Assembly (NCBI RefSeq): GCF_016811915.1
Contig: NZ_CP069127.1
Coordinates: 1,270,001 to 1,334,000, forward strand
Length of the DNA stretch: 64,000 bases
Direction: 5' to 3'
Origin: Brevibacillus choshinensis
GTDB lineage: Bacteria; Bacillota; Bacilli; Brevibacillales; Brevibacillaceae
Positions 7,744-17,010 of the stretch are shown here, piece after piece (positions within the stretch are counted from its first letter, which is position 1; each line of letters starts with the position of its first letter). The position numbers and the translations under genes were made by a program. Under the pieces are notes generated by a model, which was not told the origin of the DNA, did no database searches, and saw nothing but the letters and a program-made list of their open reading frames with translations.

Positions 7744-7772
7744 AAACCCGTATAGGATCTGTGCGGGTTTTT
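7744..7772 (+). terminator. Terminator after P450 relic
   Basis: AAACCCG (7744-7750) pairs with CGGGTTT (7764-7770), followed by T residues. It is a surviving terminator of the lost P450 gene. Confidence 0.7.
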
Positions 7773-7914
7773 CAGCATTCTCATTTTTTATACTTGTTAC
7801 GCTAAGCATAAAATAGTCGTAAGAGATGATTACTTAATAATTGAAAAGTTGTAAAATATGGATGTGGATAGGGAAAGACGAGGTTAGCCGATCTTATCGG
7901 GAGGAATCAAGAGA

Positions 7915-8337
7915 ATGATTCAATCAATTGTTCATATCGCTCTTGTGGTAAAAGATTATGATGAAGCAATAGAATTTTATACGAAAAAGCTGAACTTCAC
8001 TTTAGTTGAAGATACATATCAACCCGAACAAGACAAACGGTGGGTAGTCGTGTCACCTCCAGGCTCAGTAGGCACCACATTATTGCTTGCAAAAGCATCG
8101 AAACCGGAACAGGAAGAATTTGTCGGAAATCAGACGGGTGGCAGGGTTTTCCTATTCCTAAACACCGATGATTTCTGGAGAGATTATCATGAAATGCGAT
8201 CAAAGGGAATTGAATTCGTAAGAGAGCCTAAAGAACAATCATACGGAATGGTTGCCGTATTTAAAGACTTATACGGGAACCTGTGGGATTTGCTGGAATT
8301 ACATAACGATCATCCTATTTCCAAAAGAATAAGGTAA
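7915..8337 (+). CDS. VOC superfamily protein
   Basis: A 140-residue glyoxalase/bleomycin-resistance-like protein. IVHIALVVKDYDEAIEFYTKKLNF is the first metal-strand module, and GMVAVFKDLYGNLWDLLELH is the last, with the Glu of DLLEL in the usual ligand place. Similar proteins are annotated as extradiol dioxygenase-like or YurT-type, without known substrate. GGGAGGAATC precedes the ATG. It stands alone between the P450 terminator and the PAS kinase, so its context gives no clue. Confidence 0.88.
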   Translation: MIQSIVHIALVVKDYDEAIEFYTKKLNFTLVEDTYQPEQDKRWVVVSPPGSVGTTLLLAKASKPEQEEFVGNQTGGRVFLFLNTDDFWRDYHEMRSKGIEFVREPKEQSYGMVAVFKDLYGNLWDLLELHNDHPISKRIR

Positions 8338-8407
8338 CCGCATCCATGTATGTATCATCTCATGATGTCATCTACTTTTAACTACTAACTGTAAAGGGAG
8401 GATACAT

Positions 8408-10552
8408 ATGAGCATTACGATTGCAAACGGTTATGAGATTTTAGATAGGATAACGGATGGTTTCTTTGCGTTAGATGATCAGTGGAACTTTACGTACGTA
8501 AATTCAGAGGCATCTCGCTTGCTTTTTCGGAGTCGGAATGATTTGGTAGGCAAAAATGTATGGGAAGAATTTCCCGAGGCTGTAGATTTAACGTTTTATG
8601 ACCATTATCATCGAGCGATCCGCGAACAGACATCCGTTGCATTTGATGCTTTTTTCCCTCCGTTGAAAAGATGGTTTGATGCGAAGGCGTATCCTTCATC
8701 AACGGGTCTAAGCGTATACTTCCAGGATATCACCAACAAAAAAATTGCACTTTCACAAAAAGAGCAGCACTATAAGTCGTTGTTTGAACAAAACCCGGAT
8801 GCTGTATTTTCTTTTGATTTAGACGGGAATTATCTGACTGTAAATCCTGCAATGGAACGATTGCTAGGTTATAGCGAGGCAGAGTTTTTGCAGAAATCGT
8901 TCGTACCGTTAGTTGCCGAAGATGACTTGGAAAAGACACTCGGCCATTATAGGAAAGCAGCAACTGGAATCACTCAAAGATATCAAGCGAAAGTCGTACA
9001 TAAAAATGGCTCTATCGTCTATCTCGATGTCACCAATATGCCGATTATCGTCCATGATGAGGTAGTCGGAGTTTATGGAGTCGCAAAAGATATAACCGAT
9101 CGATCTTCGGAGCAGGATGAACTGCAGAAGACGAAAGAAAGACTGGAATCATTTGTCCGCGACAATGCCGATGCCATTTGGGTCATTGATTTGGAAGATC
9201 AGGTGTTGGAAATCAACCCCACATTTGAGACGATGTTTGGCTGGTCGGCCGACAGCGTGATAGGCAAGAAGCTGCCGATTATCCCGGATTTCCTAAAAGA
9301 GAGCATGCAAGACATGCACGAAAGAGTAAAGACGGGTGCATCCGTAGTTGGTTTAGAAACGATTCGAGAGCGTAAGGATGGCAGTCTGATTCATGTGAGC
9401 GCCACTCTTTCCCCAATCCTTGACCTCACGGGAAAAGTGATAGGCTTAACAGGAATTTGCCGTGATGTCTCATCCAGAAAAAAAGCAGAGGAAACCTTGA
9501 AAGCCAAAACCAAGCAACTGGAATCTTTTATTGAAAATAATGTGGATAGTATCTTGATGTTTAATCTGGATCGAGAAGTCGTACACGTGAATCAAGCATT
9601 CGAAAACACGTTTGGCTGGGCGAAAGAAGAGATATTGGGACTCCATTTATATGACCTGCCGTTTATTCCGTCGGAAGTGCTAGAAGAGGCCAAGCAATCT
9701 GAAGGGAAAATCAAACCAGATGAACTCATTTTAGGGGAAGAATCGGTTCGGTACAGAAAAGATGGAGAGAAGTTGGAGGTCGCTTTTTCAAAATTCCCCA
9801 TCTATGATGCAAAGGGGAACATGGACGGCTGGTCCGTTATTTTACGGGATATCACAGAGTGGAAGAAGTCTCAGCTGGTGCTGCAAAACTCTGAGAAGCT
9901 TACTGTTGCAGGTCAACTAGCTGCAGGAATCGCGCATGAAATCAGAAATCCAATCACCGTCATAAAAGGGTTCATTTACTTGATGAAGTCGGGTTATGGT
10001 GACAAAGAAGAGTATTTCACGATCATGGCATCGGAATGTGAACGGATTGAGCAAATTCTCAGTGAGCTTCTCGTTCTTGCAAAGCCTCAGCCCATCAAGT
10101 TGGAACCAAAAGATATTCGATTCATAATGATGCAGACCGTCACTCTTTTGCACACTCAGGCCATCATGAGTAATGTAGAGATCGCTACTCAGTTTGAACA
10201 GGGAGTTGCAAGGGTGTATTGCGACGAGAATCAAATGAAGCAGGTGTTCATCAACTTCATTAAGAATGCCATTGAGGCTATGCAAACAGGCGGTACTTTA
10301 ACGATTCAAATTAAGCAAAAAGATGATGACCATGTCATTGTTCGTTTTATCGATGAAGGAACGGGAATACCGGCAGAAATGCTTAAAAAAATGGGTCAAC
10401 CCTTCTATACGACAAAAGAAAACGGAACAGGTCTAGGGTATATGGTCAGTAAACAAATTGTTGAAAATCACTCTGGGGAAGTCCATATCGAAAGTGAATG
10501 GAATAAAGGAACAACGATTGAAATTAGCCTGCCCATCACAAGGAATAGCTGA
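8408..10552 (+). CDS. Soluble sensor histidine kinase with four PAS domains
   Basis: A 714-residue kinase with no membrane segment or signal peptide. PAS domains lie at about 1-110, 118-237, 246-366 and 368-490, several closed by the PAC-type DITDRSS, RDVSSRKKAE and RDITEWKKS. The dimerisation helix has GIAHEIRNPITVIKGF with His510 as the phospho-acceptor. The ATPase domain shows N, G1 (DEGTGIP) and G2 (GTGLG) boxes. This arrangement and H-box are those of Bacillus sporulation kinases of the KinA/KinE type, which feed Spo0F, and no response regulator is adjacent. A role as a sporulation or starvation kinase is therefore likely but inferred. GGGAGG lies 7 bp before the ATG. Confidence 0.93.
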   Translation: MSITIANGYEILDRITDGFFALDDQWNFTYVNSEASRLLFRSRNDLVGKNVWEEFPEAVDLTFYDHYHRAIREQTSVAFDAFFPPLKRWFDAKAYPSSTGLSVYFQDITNKKIALSQKEQHYKSLFEQNPDAVFSFDLDGNYLTVNPAMERLLGYSEAEFLQKSFVPLVAEDDLEKTLGHYRKAATGITQRYQAKVVHKNGSIVYLDVTNMPIIVHDEVVGVYGVAKDITDRSSEQDELQKTKERLESFVRDNADAIWVIDLEDQVLEINPTFETMFGWSADSVIGKKLPIIPDFLKESMQDMHERVKTGASVVGLETIRERKDGSLIHVSATLSPILDLTGKVIGLTGICRDVSSRKKAEETLKAKTKQLESFIENNVDSILMFNLDREVVHVNQAFENTFGWAKEEILGLHLYDLPFIPSEVLEEAKQSEGKIKPDELILGEESVRYRKDGEKLEVAFSKFPIYDAKGNMDGWSVILRDITEWKKSQLVLQNSEKLTVAGQLAAGIAHEIRNPITVIKGFIYLMKSGYGDKEEYFTIMASECERIEQILSELLVLAKPQPIKLEPKDIRFIMMQTVTLLHTQAIMSNVEIATQFEQGVARVYCDENQMKQVFINFIKNAIEAMQTGGTLTIQIKQKDDDHVIVRFIDEGTGIPAEMLKKMGQPFYTTKENGTGLGYMVSKQIVENHSGEVHIESEWNKGTTIEISLPITRNS

Positions 10553-10582
10553 AAGTTTCAAACGGAATGGGTCAAATGACAA

Positions 10583-10616
10583 TAGGGAGGCTGTCGGAGT
10601 CGATCCGGCAGCCTCG
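10583..10616 (+). terminator. Hairpin after the PAS kinase
   Basis: GAGGCTGTCGGA and TCCGGCAGCCTC pair at 11 of 12 positions around a 5-base loop. There is no T-run, so it may be a weak terminator or an mRNA-stabilising hairpin. The rest of 10553-10788 shows no gene. Confidence 0.4.
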
Positions 10617-10788
10617 TGACGTTATTGGGCAGACAGCATGAAAGTCGGCTGAGTGATCCGGAGGTTCCGCATGGAAGCTTGGTAACACGTGGAGCTGGCG
10701 AATACCGGACCGACCACCCGTTTCATTTATCACTGTTTTTCTGTATAGTGTGTATCGATGGGCGAAAAATTCTGAAAAGGATGAAAAT

Positions 10789-11739
10789 ATGAAATCAAAT
10801 CGTGATGTGCAGTCTTTTCCTTATCCCTTTCATGAAAGCAATGTCTACCGATACTCTAATAACGCAATTCCATTAACGCAACAGAATCCCGTAGAGCTGA
10901 CCTATCGATACATAGATGAAATTAGTCTGAAAAGAGAGCTGCTCAAAAACCATCCGGAAAGATGCTATCAATCCTCTCCTCACACCATGGAAGCACAATG
11001 GGAAATCGTCGACCTGATTATTCACAATCTAGTTTTGTATTATCCGGATAAGTTTGAGCTAGAAAAGAAAGAGGATAAGTGGATATTTTCAAACGTCCAG
11101 ACAAAAGAAAAAATCGCCTTTACCTTTGGTGACAGAACAACCCTTGGGATCGAGCCTTTAGATTTTATCGGTCGTCATGTCCAAGAAGATTTAATCGTCA
11201 TGATGCAGCGGGATGGTAACCTCTTTTTGGATGCGGGACAGCTGTGCTTTCCAGCGAATTGGTCCTTGTATTTTGACTTAGGCATGAGTTTTAAAGAAAT
11301 ACATTCACCGATTCCCGGCTTTCGGTCTGACTCTCTGGATGATCGAATTTTGCAGTTTCTTATGAGAATAGAGGCAGGTAAGCCATGGGGAAGAAAAAAT
11401 TGGTCACTTATGGCTGGCAGCAGGTTAGATACCTCGCTAGAAACCTTTTCTGAATGGGGTCAGGCCCGGAAGCAAGTCACAAAGGAAAATGCGGGAGAAC
11501 TCGTGCATTTCAGGGTAGAAGTTCAAAAGCTGTTTCGGCTGCCAAAAAGCAATGGTATTTTATTTACCATTCATTCACACATGCTTCCCTTAGAAAGGTT
11601 CATTCAACATACTCCTTGGCTGGAGCAATTTTATGCGATTCTTCACGAACTCCCTGACTTTATTTCAGAATACAAGGGTATTTCTCTCTATCGAAAGCAG
11701 GTACTCGAATATCTAGAAGAGGAACTGAAAAAGAGATGA
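10789..11739 (+). CDS. DUF3445 heme-dependent oxidative N-demethylase-like protein (DmmD-like)
   Basis: A 316-residue soluble protein of the DUF3445 family. Visible family features include RHVQEDLIVMMQ, FPANWSLYFDLGMSF, IHSPIPGF and the closing RLPKSNGILFTIHSH stretch. In Pseudomonas the homologue DmmD is the heme subunit of dimethylamine monooxygenase, which demethylates dimethylamine to methylamine and formaldehyde. The start ATG 10789 has AAAAGGA upstream; GTG at 10750 has no ribosome site. The next gene overlaps by 4 bp, and the three-gene order matches dmmD-A-B. Substrate is inferred from homology and context. Confidence 0.82.
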   Translation: MKSNRDVQSFPYPFHESNVYRYSNNAIPLTQQNPVELTYRYIDEISLKRELLKNHPERCYQSSPHTMEAQWEIVDLIIHNLVLYYPDKFELEKKEDKWIFSNVQTKEKIAFTFGDRTTLGIEPLDFIGRHVQEDLIVMMQRDGNLFLDAGQLCFPANWSLYFDLGMSFKEIHSPIPGFRSDSLDDRILQFLMRIEAGKPWGRKNWSLMAGSRLDTSLETFSEWGQARKQVTKENAGELVHFRVEVQKLFRLPKSNGILFTIHSHMLPLERFIQHTPWLEQFYAILHELPDFISEYKGISLYRKQVLEYLEEELKKR

Positions 11740-12200
11740 CGATTCCGGTGCATGAGGAGCTTTCATTTAGAAAGGGGAAAAGAAAATATTTGTTTTGCGC
11801 CGATTCAAATGGTGCAGAGTCTCTATACGATCTCGTTCGCCTGGCTATGGAAGAGAATGCTCCTTTTGATTTCCTCGTAATAGAGAATGAATCTGATTCC
11901 TTCCTTGATCTTTGGTTCAGTCAGCAAAAAATGGGAACCTATTTGTACATGGCTGGAAATTGGGAATGGGTCAACCGATTGAAAAGCCTGGCTGTGGAGG
12001 CAGGGTTTTCTGAATATGAAATGCAAATGAAAGCACTGGGGAATAGAAGCAAGAAGGTCATTTGCAGTAAGTGCCATGGAGTCAATGACGTCGCCGATGA
12101 ATCGCACATTTCTTGCATGCATTGTGGAATCAAACTCGAAGTTTCCAGCCATTATTCGCGCCGGTTGGATGCCTATCTCGGGTATACATCTATACTTTAA
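11736..12200 (+). CDS. DmmA-like small subunit with zinc-ribbon/rubredoxin-like C-terminus
   Basis: A 154-residue protein whose start overlaps the previous stop (ATGA). The N-terminal 100 residues are an alpha/beta domain without a motif I recognise; WFSQQKMGTYLYMAGNWEWV resembles the DmmA family. The C-terminal CSKCHG and CMHCG pairs form a four-cysteine metal knuckle. In dimethylamine monooxygenase systems this subunit sits with the heme DmmD subunit and the reductase DmmB, and the cysteines could bind zinc or iron. It was assigned by motif and operon position. Confidence 0.72.
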   Translation: MTIPVHEELSFRKGKRKYLFCADSNGAESLYDLVRLAMEENAPFDFLVIENESDSFLDLWFSQQKMGTYLYMAGNWEWVNRLKSLAVEAGFSEYEMQMKALGNRSKKVICSKCHGVNDVADESHISCMHCGIKLEVSSHYSRRLDAYLGYTSIL

Positions 12201-12221
12201 TGTAACTGGGGGCGCAATAGC

Positions 12222-13184
12222 TTGCATCGACATTCCACATTAGAAGTACGTGTCCGAAATATTATAGAAGAGACTTCCACGATTAAAAGATTCACCTTGC
12301 AGGCAGCTGATTGCTCTATGCTTCCGTCCTTTAGCGGCGGCTCTCATATTACAACCTTTTTACCACAGCCTTCAGGGAATTTGGAAAGGCATTATTCGAT
12401 TTTTAACACAACTTCCGAGAGGGGACTGTTTGAAATAGCTGTCCGATTAGCAGAAGACTCATCTGGCGGCTCCCGTTATTGGCACCAACATGTTCAAGTA
12501 GGCGATTGCTTATCCGTTAGCTACCCAAAGAATTACTTTCCATTAAGTTTTCAGGCGAAGCATCATGTGTTTTACGCCGCTGGAATTGGCATTACACCCT
12601 TTTTATCCATGATGGCAGAGCTGGTTGATAAGAATGGATCATTTGAGCTTCATTATGCAGCAAAATCAAAAGAGCAGTGTGCTTTTTATGATTACCTCAG
12701 GCAGGAATTCCCGGATCAATCCCACTTTTATTTTTCAAATGGCGAAGGCGCAAATCGCTTATTGCCGGCGCACCTTTTGAATCATCGAATAGGCACACAC
12801 GTTTATTTTTGTGGTCCCGAGAACATGATTCAAGATTTTAAAGCAGCTGCGCAATCATTTGGCTACCCGTCCTTCCATATTCATCTGGAGCGGTTTGCAC
12901 CTTTAGCAAAGAAGGAACAGCATGCGTTTCAAGTCCATCTTAAAAAGAGCGGCGGACAGCTGGAGGTTCCAGCGAATGTTTCTCTGTTAGACGTACTTCT
13001 TCAAAAGGGAATCAAGGTTCCTTACTCCTGTCGCGTAGGGGGCTGCGGGACCTGCGAAATAAAGGTAGATGAAGGACAGATTGTACACTTCGACTCGTTT
13101 CTGTCAGAAGAACAGCACAGCTCACAACAAATCATGCTATGCTGTGTTTCGCGAGGGAGAGGAAGATTGGTGCTTGATATATAG
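12222..13184 (+). CDS. PDR/VanB-type oxidoreductase, DmmB-like
   Basis: A 320-residue electron-transfer protein. Flavin domain with RHYSIFNT (about residue 60), NAD-binding domain with YAAGIGITPFLSM (about 120) and CGPENMI, and a C-terminal plant-type [2Fe-2S] domain with CRVGGCGTC and a final CCV. Order FMN-NAD-2Fe2S is that of phthalate dioxygenase reductase and vanillate demethylase reductase. It would pass electrons from NAD(P)H to the DmmD-like heme protein. It starts with TTG, with GGGGGCG 9 bp upstream. No DmmC-like gene follows; the operon ends at a terminator. Confidence 0.88.
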   Translation: MHRHSTLEVRVRNIIEETSTIKRFTLQAADCSMLPSFSGGSHITTFLPQPSGNLERHYSIFNTTSERGLFEIAVRLAEDSSGGSRYWHQHVQVGDCLSVSYPKNYFPLSFQAKHHVFYAAGIGITPFLSMMAELVDKNGSFELHYAAKSKEQCAFYDYLRQEFPDQSHFYFSNGEGANRLLPAHLLNHRIGTHVYFCGPENMIQDFKAAAQSFGYPSFHIHLERFAPLAKKEQHAFQVHLKKSGGQLEVPANVSLLDVLLQKGIKVPYSCRVGGCGTCEIKVDEGQIVHFDSFLSEEQHSSQQIMLCCVSRGRGRLVLDI

Positions 13185-13222
13185 TGGATAGGCAACTGGC
13201 GGGGCATAGCGTAACAAATGCT

Positions 13223-13259
13223 AGGAAAGGCAGCCTGAAAATAGGTTGCCTTTCCTTTA
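13223..13259. terminator. Strong terminator between convergent genes
   Basis: AGGAAAGGCAGCC pairs with GGTTGCCTTTCCT (one G-T pair) over an 8-base loop, with T-rich sequence to its right. Confidence 0.75.
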
Positions 13260-13296
13260 TGGAGCAGGCTCTGTTAAACGTGCGAGTTTGCTTGCT

Positions 13297-13761
13297 TTAA
13301 TACTCTTTTTTAATGACAAAAAACGAGCCCCGAATTGTTCCAGCTAGTTTAGACTTTTGCCTGGCAAACTTGAACTTCCCTTCTAACTCCTGTGGTACCT
13401 CCATCCCCTCCGAAAGCTTAAAACCAACGGCTCGCTTCTTAGGGTCATCAACCGTATACATGACATTGACCCCAAGACCATCCTCATAAAAGACGTAGGC
13501 AAACTTGATGTTTTCCACTTGAAAACGCGATGTTTCCAAGGGTTTTGCCGCAAACTCAATATCGCGTTCCTCTTTCAAAATTCGGTTCACATAATCAAGG
13601 GTCTCCTGACTTTCACTAGCGGGTACAACCGTAAATTCATGCTTGTATTTGTTCATAAAATAACGGGCTTCATTGGCACGTAAACCAGCAAGCGCTTCTG
13701 CTACAGGTGAAGACTCTAATCCAACCGTGGACACCGTATGAAAATCAACGATATGGGACAT
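13297..13761 (-). CDS. Hypothetical protein, 154 residues
   Basis: I do not recognise the family. It is soluble, without signal peptide or membrane segment, mixed alpha/beta with a basic C-terminus (KFKFARQKSKLAGTIRG). The start MSHIVDFHTVSTVGLESSPVAEALAGLRANEARYF is helix-forming and includes a TVGLESSP turn. GGAGGAA precedes the ATG well, and codon use matches the neighbours, so it is a real gene. It is convergent with the dmm-like operon across a terminator and has no partner gene. Confidence 0.75.
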   Translation of the reverse strand: MSHIVDFHTVSTVGLESSPVAEALAGLRANEARYFMNKYKHEFTVVPASESQETLDYVNRILKEERDIEFAAKPLETSRFQVENIKFAYVFYEDGLGVNVMYTVDDPKKRAVGFKLSEGMEVPQELEGKFKFARQKSKLAGTIRGSFFVIKKEY

Positions 13762-14041
13762 TTTCCATTCCTCCTTTTCTCCTCTAGTATAACCAAAATT
13801 TTCATGTAGTTCAGTAAAACAACAATCTTATTTAACAGAAACATGGAATTAAAAAACACGCGTTTGGCTGTGGTGATTCCCATTTCGTTCGGGAAAGCGT
13901 GATTCAGGCATTGGGAAGTGGCGTACCGCAGAATCAATCATTTCAGCGTGAATATAATATAGTGACTTTTCACCGACTCATGATGAGCGTTCTGCAGTGG
14001 CAAGCGCGTATGCTGCATCGACATGCGAGGAGGGCAAATCC

Positions 14042-14737
14042 TTGGAATATTCGATATTGATCGTGGAAGATGAGGAAAAAATAGCAAGGATTTTGGAGAT
14101 CGAGCTGGAAATGGAGGGGTACCTGGTAGGGAGAGCAAACAATGGCACAGAAGGACTGGAAAGGTATCGGACTGGGCAATGGGACTTGATTCTACTTGAC
14201 ACCATGCTTCCTGGCATGAGCGGAATCGAATTGCTCAGACGCATTCGGGTGCAAGATACGCAAACTCCTGTCATTTTGCTGACGGCTAAAAGCTCGGTTG
14301 AGGACAAAGTGTCCGGACTGGATCTCGGAGCCAATGACTATATCACGAAGCCGTTTGAAATCGAAGAATTGTTTGCGAGGATCAGGGCTACGCTCAGACA
14401 GCGCATCGTAGGTGTTCCAAAAGCCGTGGATGATGGATGGCTTTGCGCTGCCGACTTGAAAGTAAACGAAGGTACGAGAGAAGTGATAAGAGGGAATGAA
14501 AGGCTTTCATTGACGCCCAGAGAGTTCGACTTGCTCGTCTATTTGCTTAAAAATAAGCGTCAAGTGTTGAATCGTGAGCAAATTCTAGTGTCCGTTTGGG
14601 GATATGACTATTTTGGCGATACGAATGTGGTCGATGTATACATCCGCTACGTCCGCAAAAAAATCGACTTAGGCCGCGAGCCGGAATTAATCCATACAGT
14701 ACGCGGCGTCGGCTATGTTTTAAAGGAAAGCAAATGA
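14042..14737 (+). CDS. OmpR/PhoB-family response regulator (YkoG-like)
   Basis: A 231-residue regulator. The receiver domain (1-115) has the acidic pair EDEE, phospho-acceptor Asp53 in LILLDTMLPG, the switch Thr in LLTAK and Lys in ITKPF. The C-terminal winged helix (about 130-228) ends with VDVYIRYVRKKID and TVRGVGYVLKE, the OmpR/PhoB signature. TTG at 14042 is chosen because GAGGAGGG ends 7 bp upstream; an upstream ATG would add an unrelated leader. The kinase gene overlaps by 4 bp. The order regulator-kinase-PepSY-PepSY matches Bacillus subtilis ykoG-H-I-J. Confidence 0.94.
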   Translation: MEYSILIVEDEEKIARILEIELEMEGYLVGRANNGTEGLERYRTGQWDLILLDTMLPGMSGIELLRRIRVQDTQTPVILLTAKSSVEDKVSGLDLGANDYITKPFEIEELFARIRATLRQRIVGVPKAVDDGWLCAADLKVNEGTREVIRGNERLSLTPREFDLLVYLLKNKRQVLNREQILVSVWGYDYFGDTNVVDVYIRYVRKKIDLGREPELIHTVRGVGYVLKESK

Positions 14738-16089
14738 GGCTGAGCAGCAAGATTCATCTCTATTCTACCGTCTTGTTCGCTATGCTGCTCGTTGTCATGA
14801 ATCTTTCCATCTACTATCTGTTTTACTGGTTAACCCTGAACAGCCAACGAGAGCAGGTTGAAGCGCAGGCAGCCACGATTGAACGAGGCATTCGTGAGGC
14901 GGGAGCAAGAATTCCCGTGGAAGAGCTGCTGCGAGCCTACGTGCCTCTAGACGGGATGCTGAGGATCGTCGCACAAACCAGCGGCGATTTCCCACCGATA
15001 ACCTCCCCATCCCAATCAGCGCTAAGTCAGCGGGAGGTATCGTATTACGCGGAAAAAACGACGGAAATCATCCGATACGCAAATCTACCCTATGTATTTG
15101 TATCCGTACCGACCATATGGATGGACGGTGAAGTCATCAATATCCAAGTGACAGTAAGTCTCAGGGAAGCGGAGGATAACCTGCGCATACTGCGCCTCGT
15201 GCTGGTTGCGGTAACGGCAGTCGCTTTGCTTCCTGCGATCGCATCAAGTCGAGTGCTCGGCACACTGATCACAAAACCGATCTCTTCCATGACACATACG
15301 ATGCGTGAAATACAGGACAGCGGTCATTTTAAGAGGCTTGAATTGGTGGATTCATCCGAGGACGAGCTGATGGAGATGGGTGATACCTTTAACCGCATGA
15401 TTGACTTGCTGGAGTCAAACTACAAAAAACAGGAGCAATTCGTATCCAACGCCTCTCATGAGCTCAAGACGCCATTGACCGTCATCGAAGGCTATGCAAA
15501 TTTGCTGAAACGGAAAGGTCTGGATCGCCCTGACCTATTTCGTGAGTCGATCGATGCGATTCACTCGGAGGCGATTCGCATGAAGGAAATGACAGAGCGC
15601 CTGCTTTTGCTAGCCAGAGATCGAGAAAAGTGGCATGTGGACTGGGAATTACTCGACCTGCTGGAGATAGCCGAGGAATCGGCCAAAGCCTTCAGAAATG
15701 CGTATGGGCGCGACGTTTATACAGAAACGGAAGAAAGCGTCATCGGTTACGCTGACAAGAATTTGCTCAGGCAACTTCTCTTCATCTTCTTGGATAACGC
15801 AAGAAAATACAGCGATGAGCCGATTGTGATCCAGGTTGGCCATTCTCACGCTGTTGGCTGGATTCGGATCATCGACAGGGGAATCGGTATTCCGTTCGAG
15901 GATATACCGAAAGTATTCGACCGATTTTACCGAGTTGACCCAGCCAGAAGCAGAAAGAGCGGAGGGGCTGGACTCGGGTTGTCACTGGCCAAGGAAATTG
16001 CCGACGCAATCGGTGCGCGGATCGATTTGGAGAGTAGGGAAGGCGTTGGCACGACAGTCACAGTCTCTTTGCGCGAGACCCGAGTCTGA
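14734..16089 (+). CDS. Membrane sensor histidine kinase (YkoH-like)
   Basis: A 451-residue kinase. Membrane segments at about 10-31 and 150-172 flank an extracellular domain of about 115 residues; a HAMP linker (TLITKPISSMTHTMREI) follows. His242 in ASHELKTPLTVIEGYANLL is the phosphorylation site, and the ATPase domain shows DRGIGIP, FDRFYRVD and GGAGLGLSLAK. Its ATG overlaps the stop of the response regulator (ATGA), so they are coupled and form a pair. The PepSY proteins downstream suggest an envelope or metal stress signal. The signal itself is unknown. Confidence 0.94.
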   Translation: MRLSSKIHLYSTVLFAMLLVVMNLSIYYLFYWLTLNSQREQVEAQAATIERGIREAGARIPVEELLRAYVPLDGMLRIVAQTSGDFPPITSPSQSALSQREVSYYAEKTTEIIRYANLPYVFVSVPTIWMDGEVINIQVTVSLREAEDNLRILRLVLVAVTAVALLPAIASSRVLGTLITKPISSMTHTMREIQDSGHFKRLELVDSSEDELMEMGDTFNRMIDLLESNYKKQEQFVSNASHELKTPLTVIEGYANLLKRKGLDRPDLFRESIDAIHSEAIRMKEMTERLLLLARDREKWHVDWELLDLLEIAEESAKAFRNAYGRDVYTETEESVIGYADKNLLRQLLFIFLDNARKYSDEPIVIQVGHSHAVGWIRIIDRGIGIPFEDIPKVFDRFYRVDPARSRKSGGAGLGLSLAKEIADAIGARIDLESREGVGTTVTVSLRETRV

Positions 16090-16158
16090 AAAGCCATTCT
16101 AATGGATTTCTCATGTAGAATGTTTATAATGGCTACCATGATCCGAGGGGGTGGTGGT

Positions 16159-16905
16159 TTGAACAAGCGATGGAAGTGGGCTGCAGGAGCCTCCGCCATT
16201 TTGGCTCTTGCGGGGCTTGCAGTCTTGTTGACAGGAGATCCGTGGATGAGCACCACGCAAGCGTTATCCAGAGAGTCTGTGGAAAAAAGCATTCTTCAAC
16301 AATACGCGGGCGAAGTGATTTCCTCCGTGCTGACAGAAGAAGGTGTTTATGTGATCAATCTCCGAACACAAAGGGGGACCTATGAATGGAAAGTGGATGC
16401 CTACAGTGGTGAAATGATTTCGCTCAAACGGCTGCAAGCTTATATTCCCGGCAATGAACCCTCCCCGTCTACTCCTGCCGCAAATGTGAATTTGGATCCC
16501 TTGGAAAAGCCGCCAAACAAGCAGCTCCCCCAGACCGTTGGGAAAGACGAAGCTCATACGACAAAGACGGAGTCCTCGCCAAGCACGGAAACGCCAATCA
16601 CAAACAGTCCATACCCGAAGGAATCACCGATCATTTCGTCAAAGGAAGCTGCCGCAGCGGCGTCGCGACAGGTGCCTGGCAGGGTGAAGGATAGTGAACT
16701 CAGGAAGCTTGGAAACCGCTCTTATTACGTTATCGAAATCGAAACGGATAACAAGGAAAAAGGATACAGAAAAGCAGATGTCCAAGTGAATGCGATCACG
16801 GGTGCTGTCACATCGGTCATCTGGGACGATCATCACAATGATGATGATCATCTTGATTCGTCCAAACGACAACAGGACGACGATAACCATTCTGACCACA
16901 AGTGA
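16159..16905 (+). CDS. Membrane-anchored PepSY protein with Asp/His-rich tail
   Basis: A 248-residue secreted or anchored protein. A single N-terminal segment (residues 8-28) is followed by a first PepSY domain (KSILQQYAGEVISSV..YEWKVDAYSGEM), a Pro/Ser/Thr-rich linker, and a second PepSY domain (SKEAAAAASRQVPGRV..RKADVQVNAITGAV). The last 25 residues are almost only Asp, His, Asn, Ser and Lys (DDHHNDDDHLD), a likely metal-binding tail. TTG 16159 has GAGGGGG just upstream. It resembles YkoI-type proteins and lies 69 bp after the kinase gene, probably in the same operon. Confidence 0.85.
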   Translation: MNKRWKWAAGASAILALAGLAVLLTGDPWMSTTQALSRESVEKSILQQYAGEVISSVLTEEGVYVINLRTQRGTYEWKVDAYSGEMISLKRLQAYIPGNEPSPSTPAANVNLDPLEKPPNKQLPQTVGKDEAHTTKTESSPSTETPITNSPYPKESPIISSKEAAAAASRQVPGRVKDSELRKLGNRSYYVIEIETDNKEKGYRKADVQVNAITGAVTSVIWDDHHNDDDHLDSSKRQQDDDNHSDHK

Positions 16906-17010
16906 TACGGTTATCATCATTTTCTAATCCTCTTATTATTCTGCTCTCATCTGGAAGGGGTATATTTCAAAATGTACCAGCCAATCTGAAGAGGGTAGGA
17001 GGTTTTTGAG

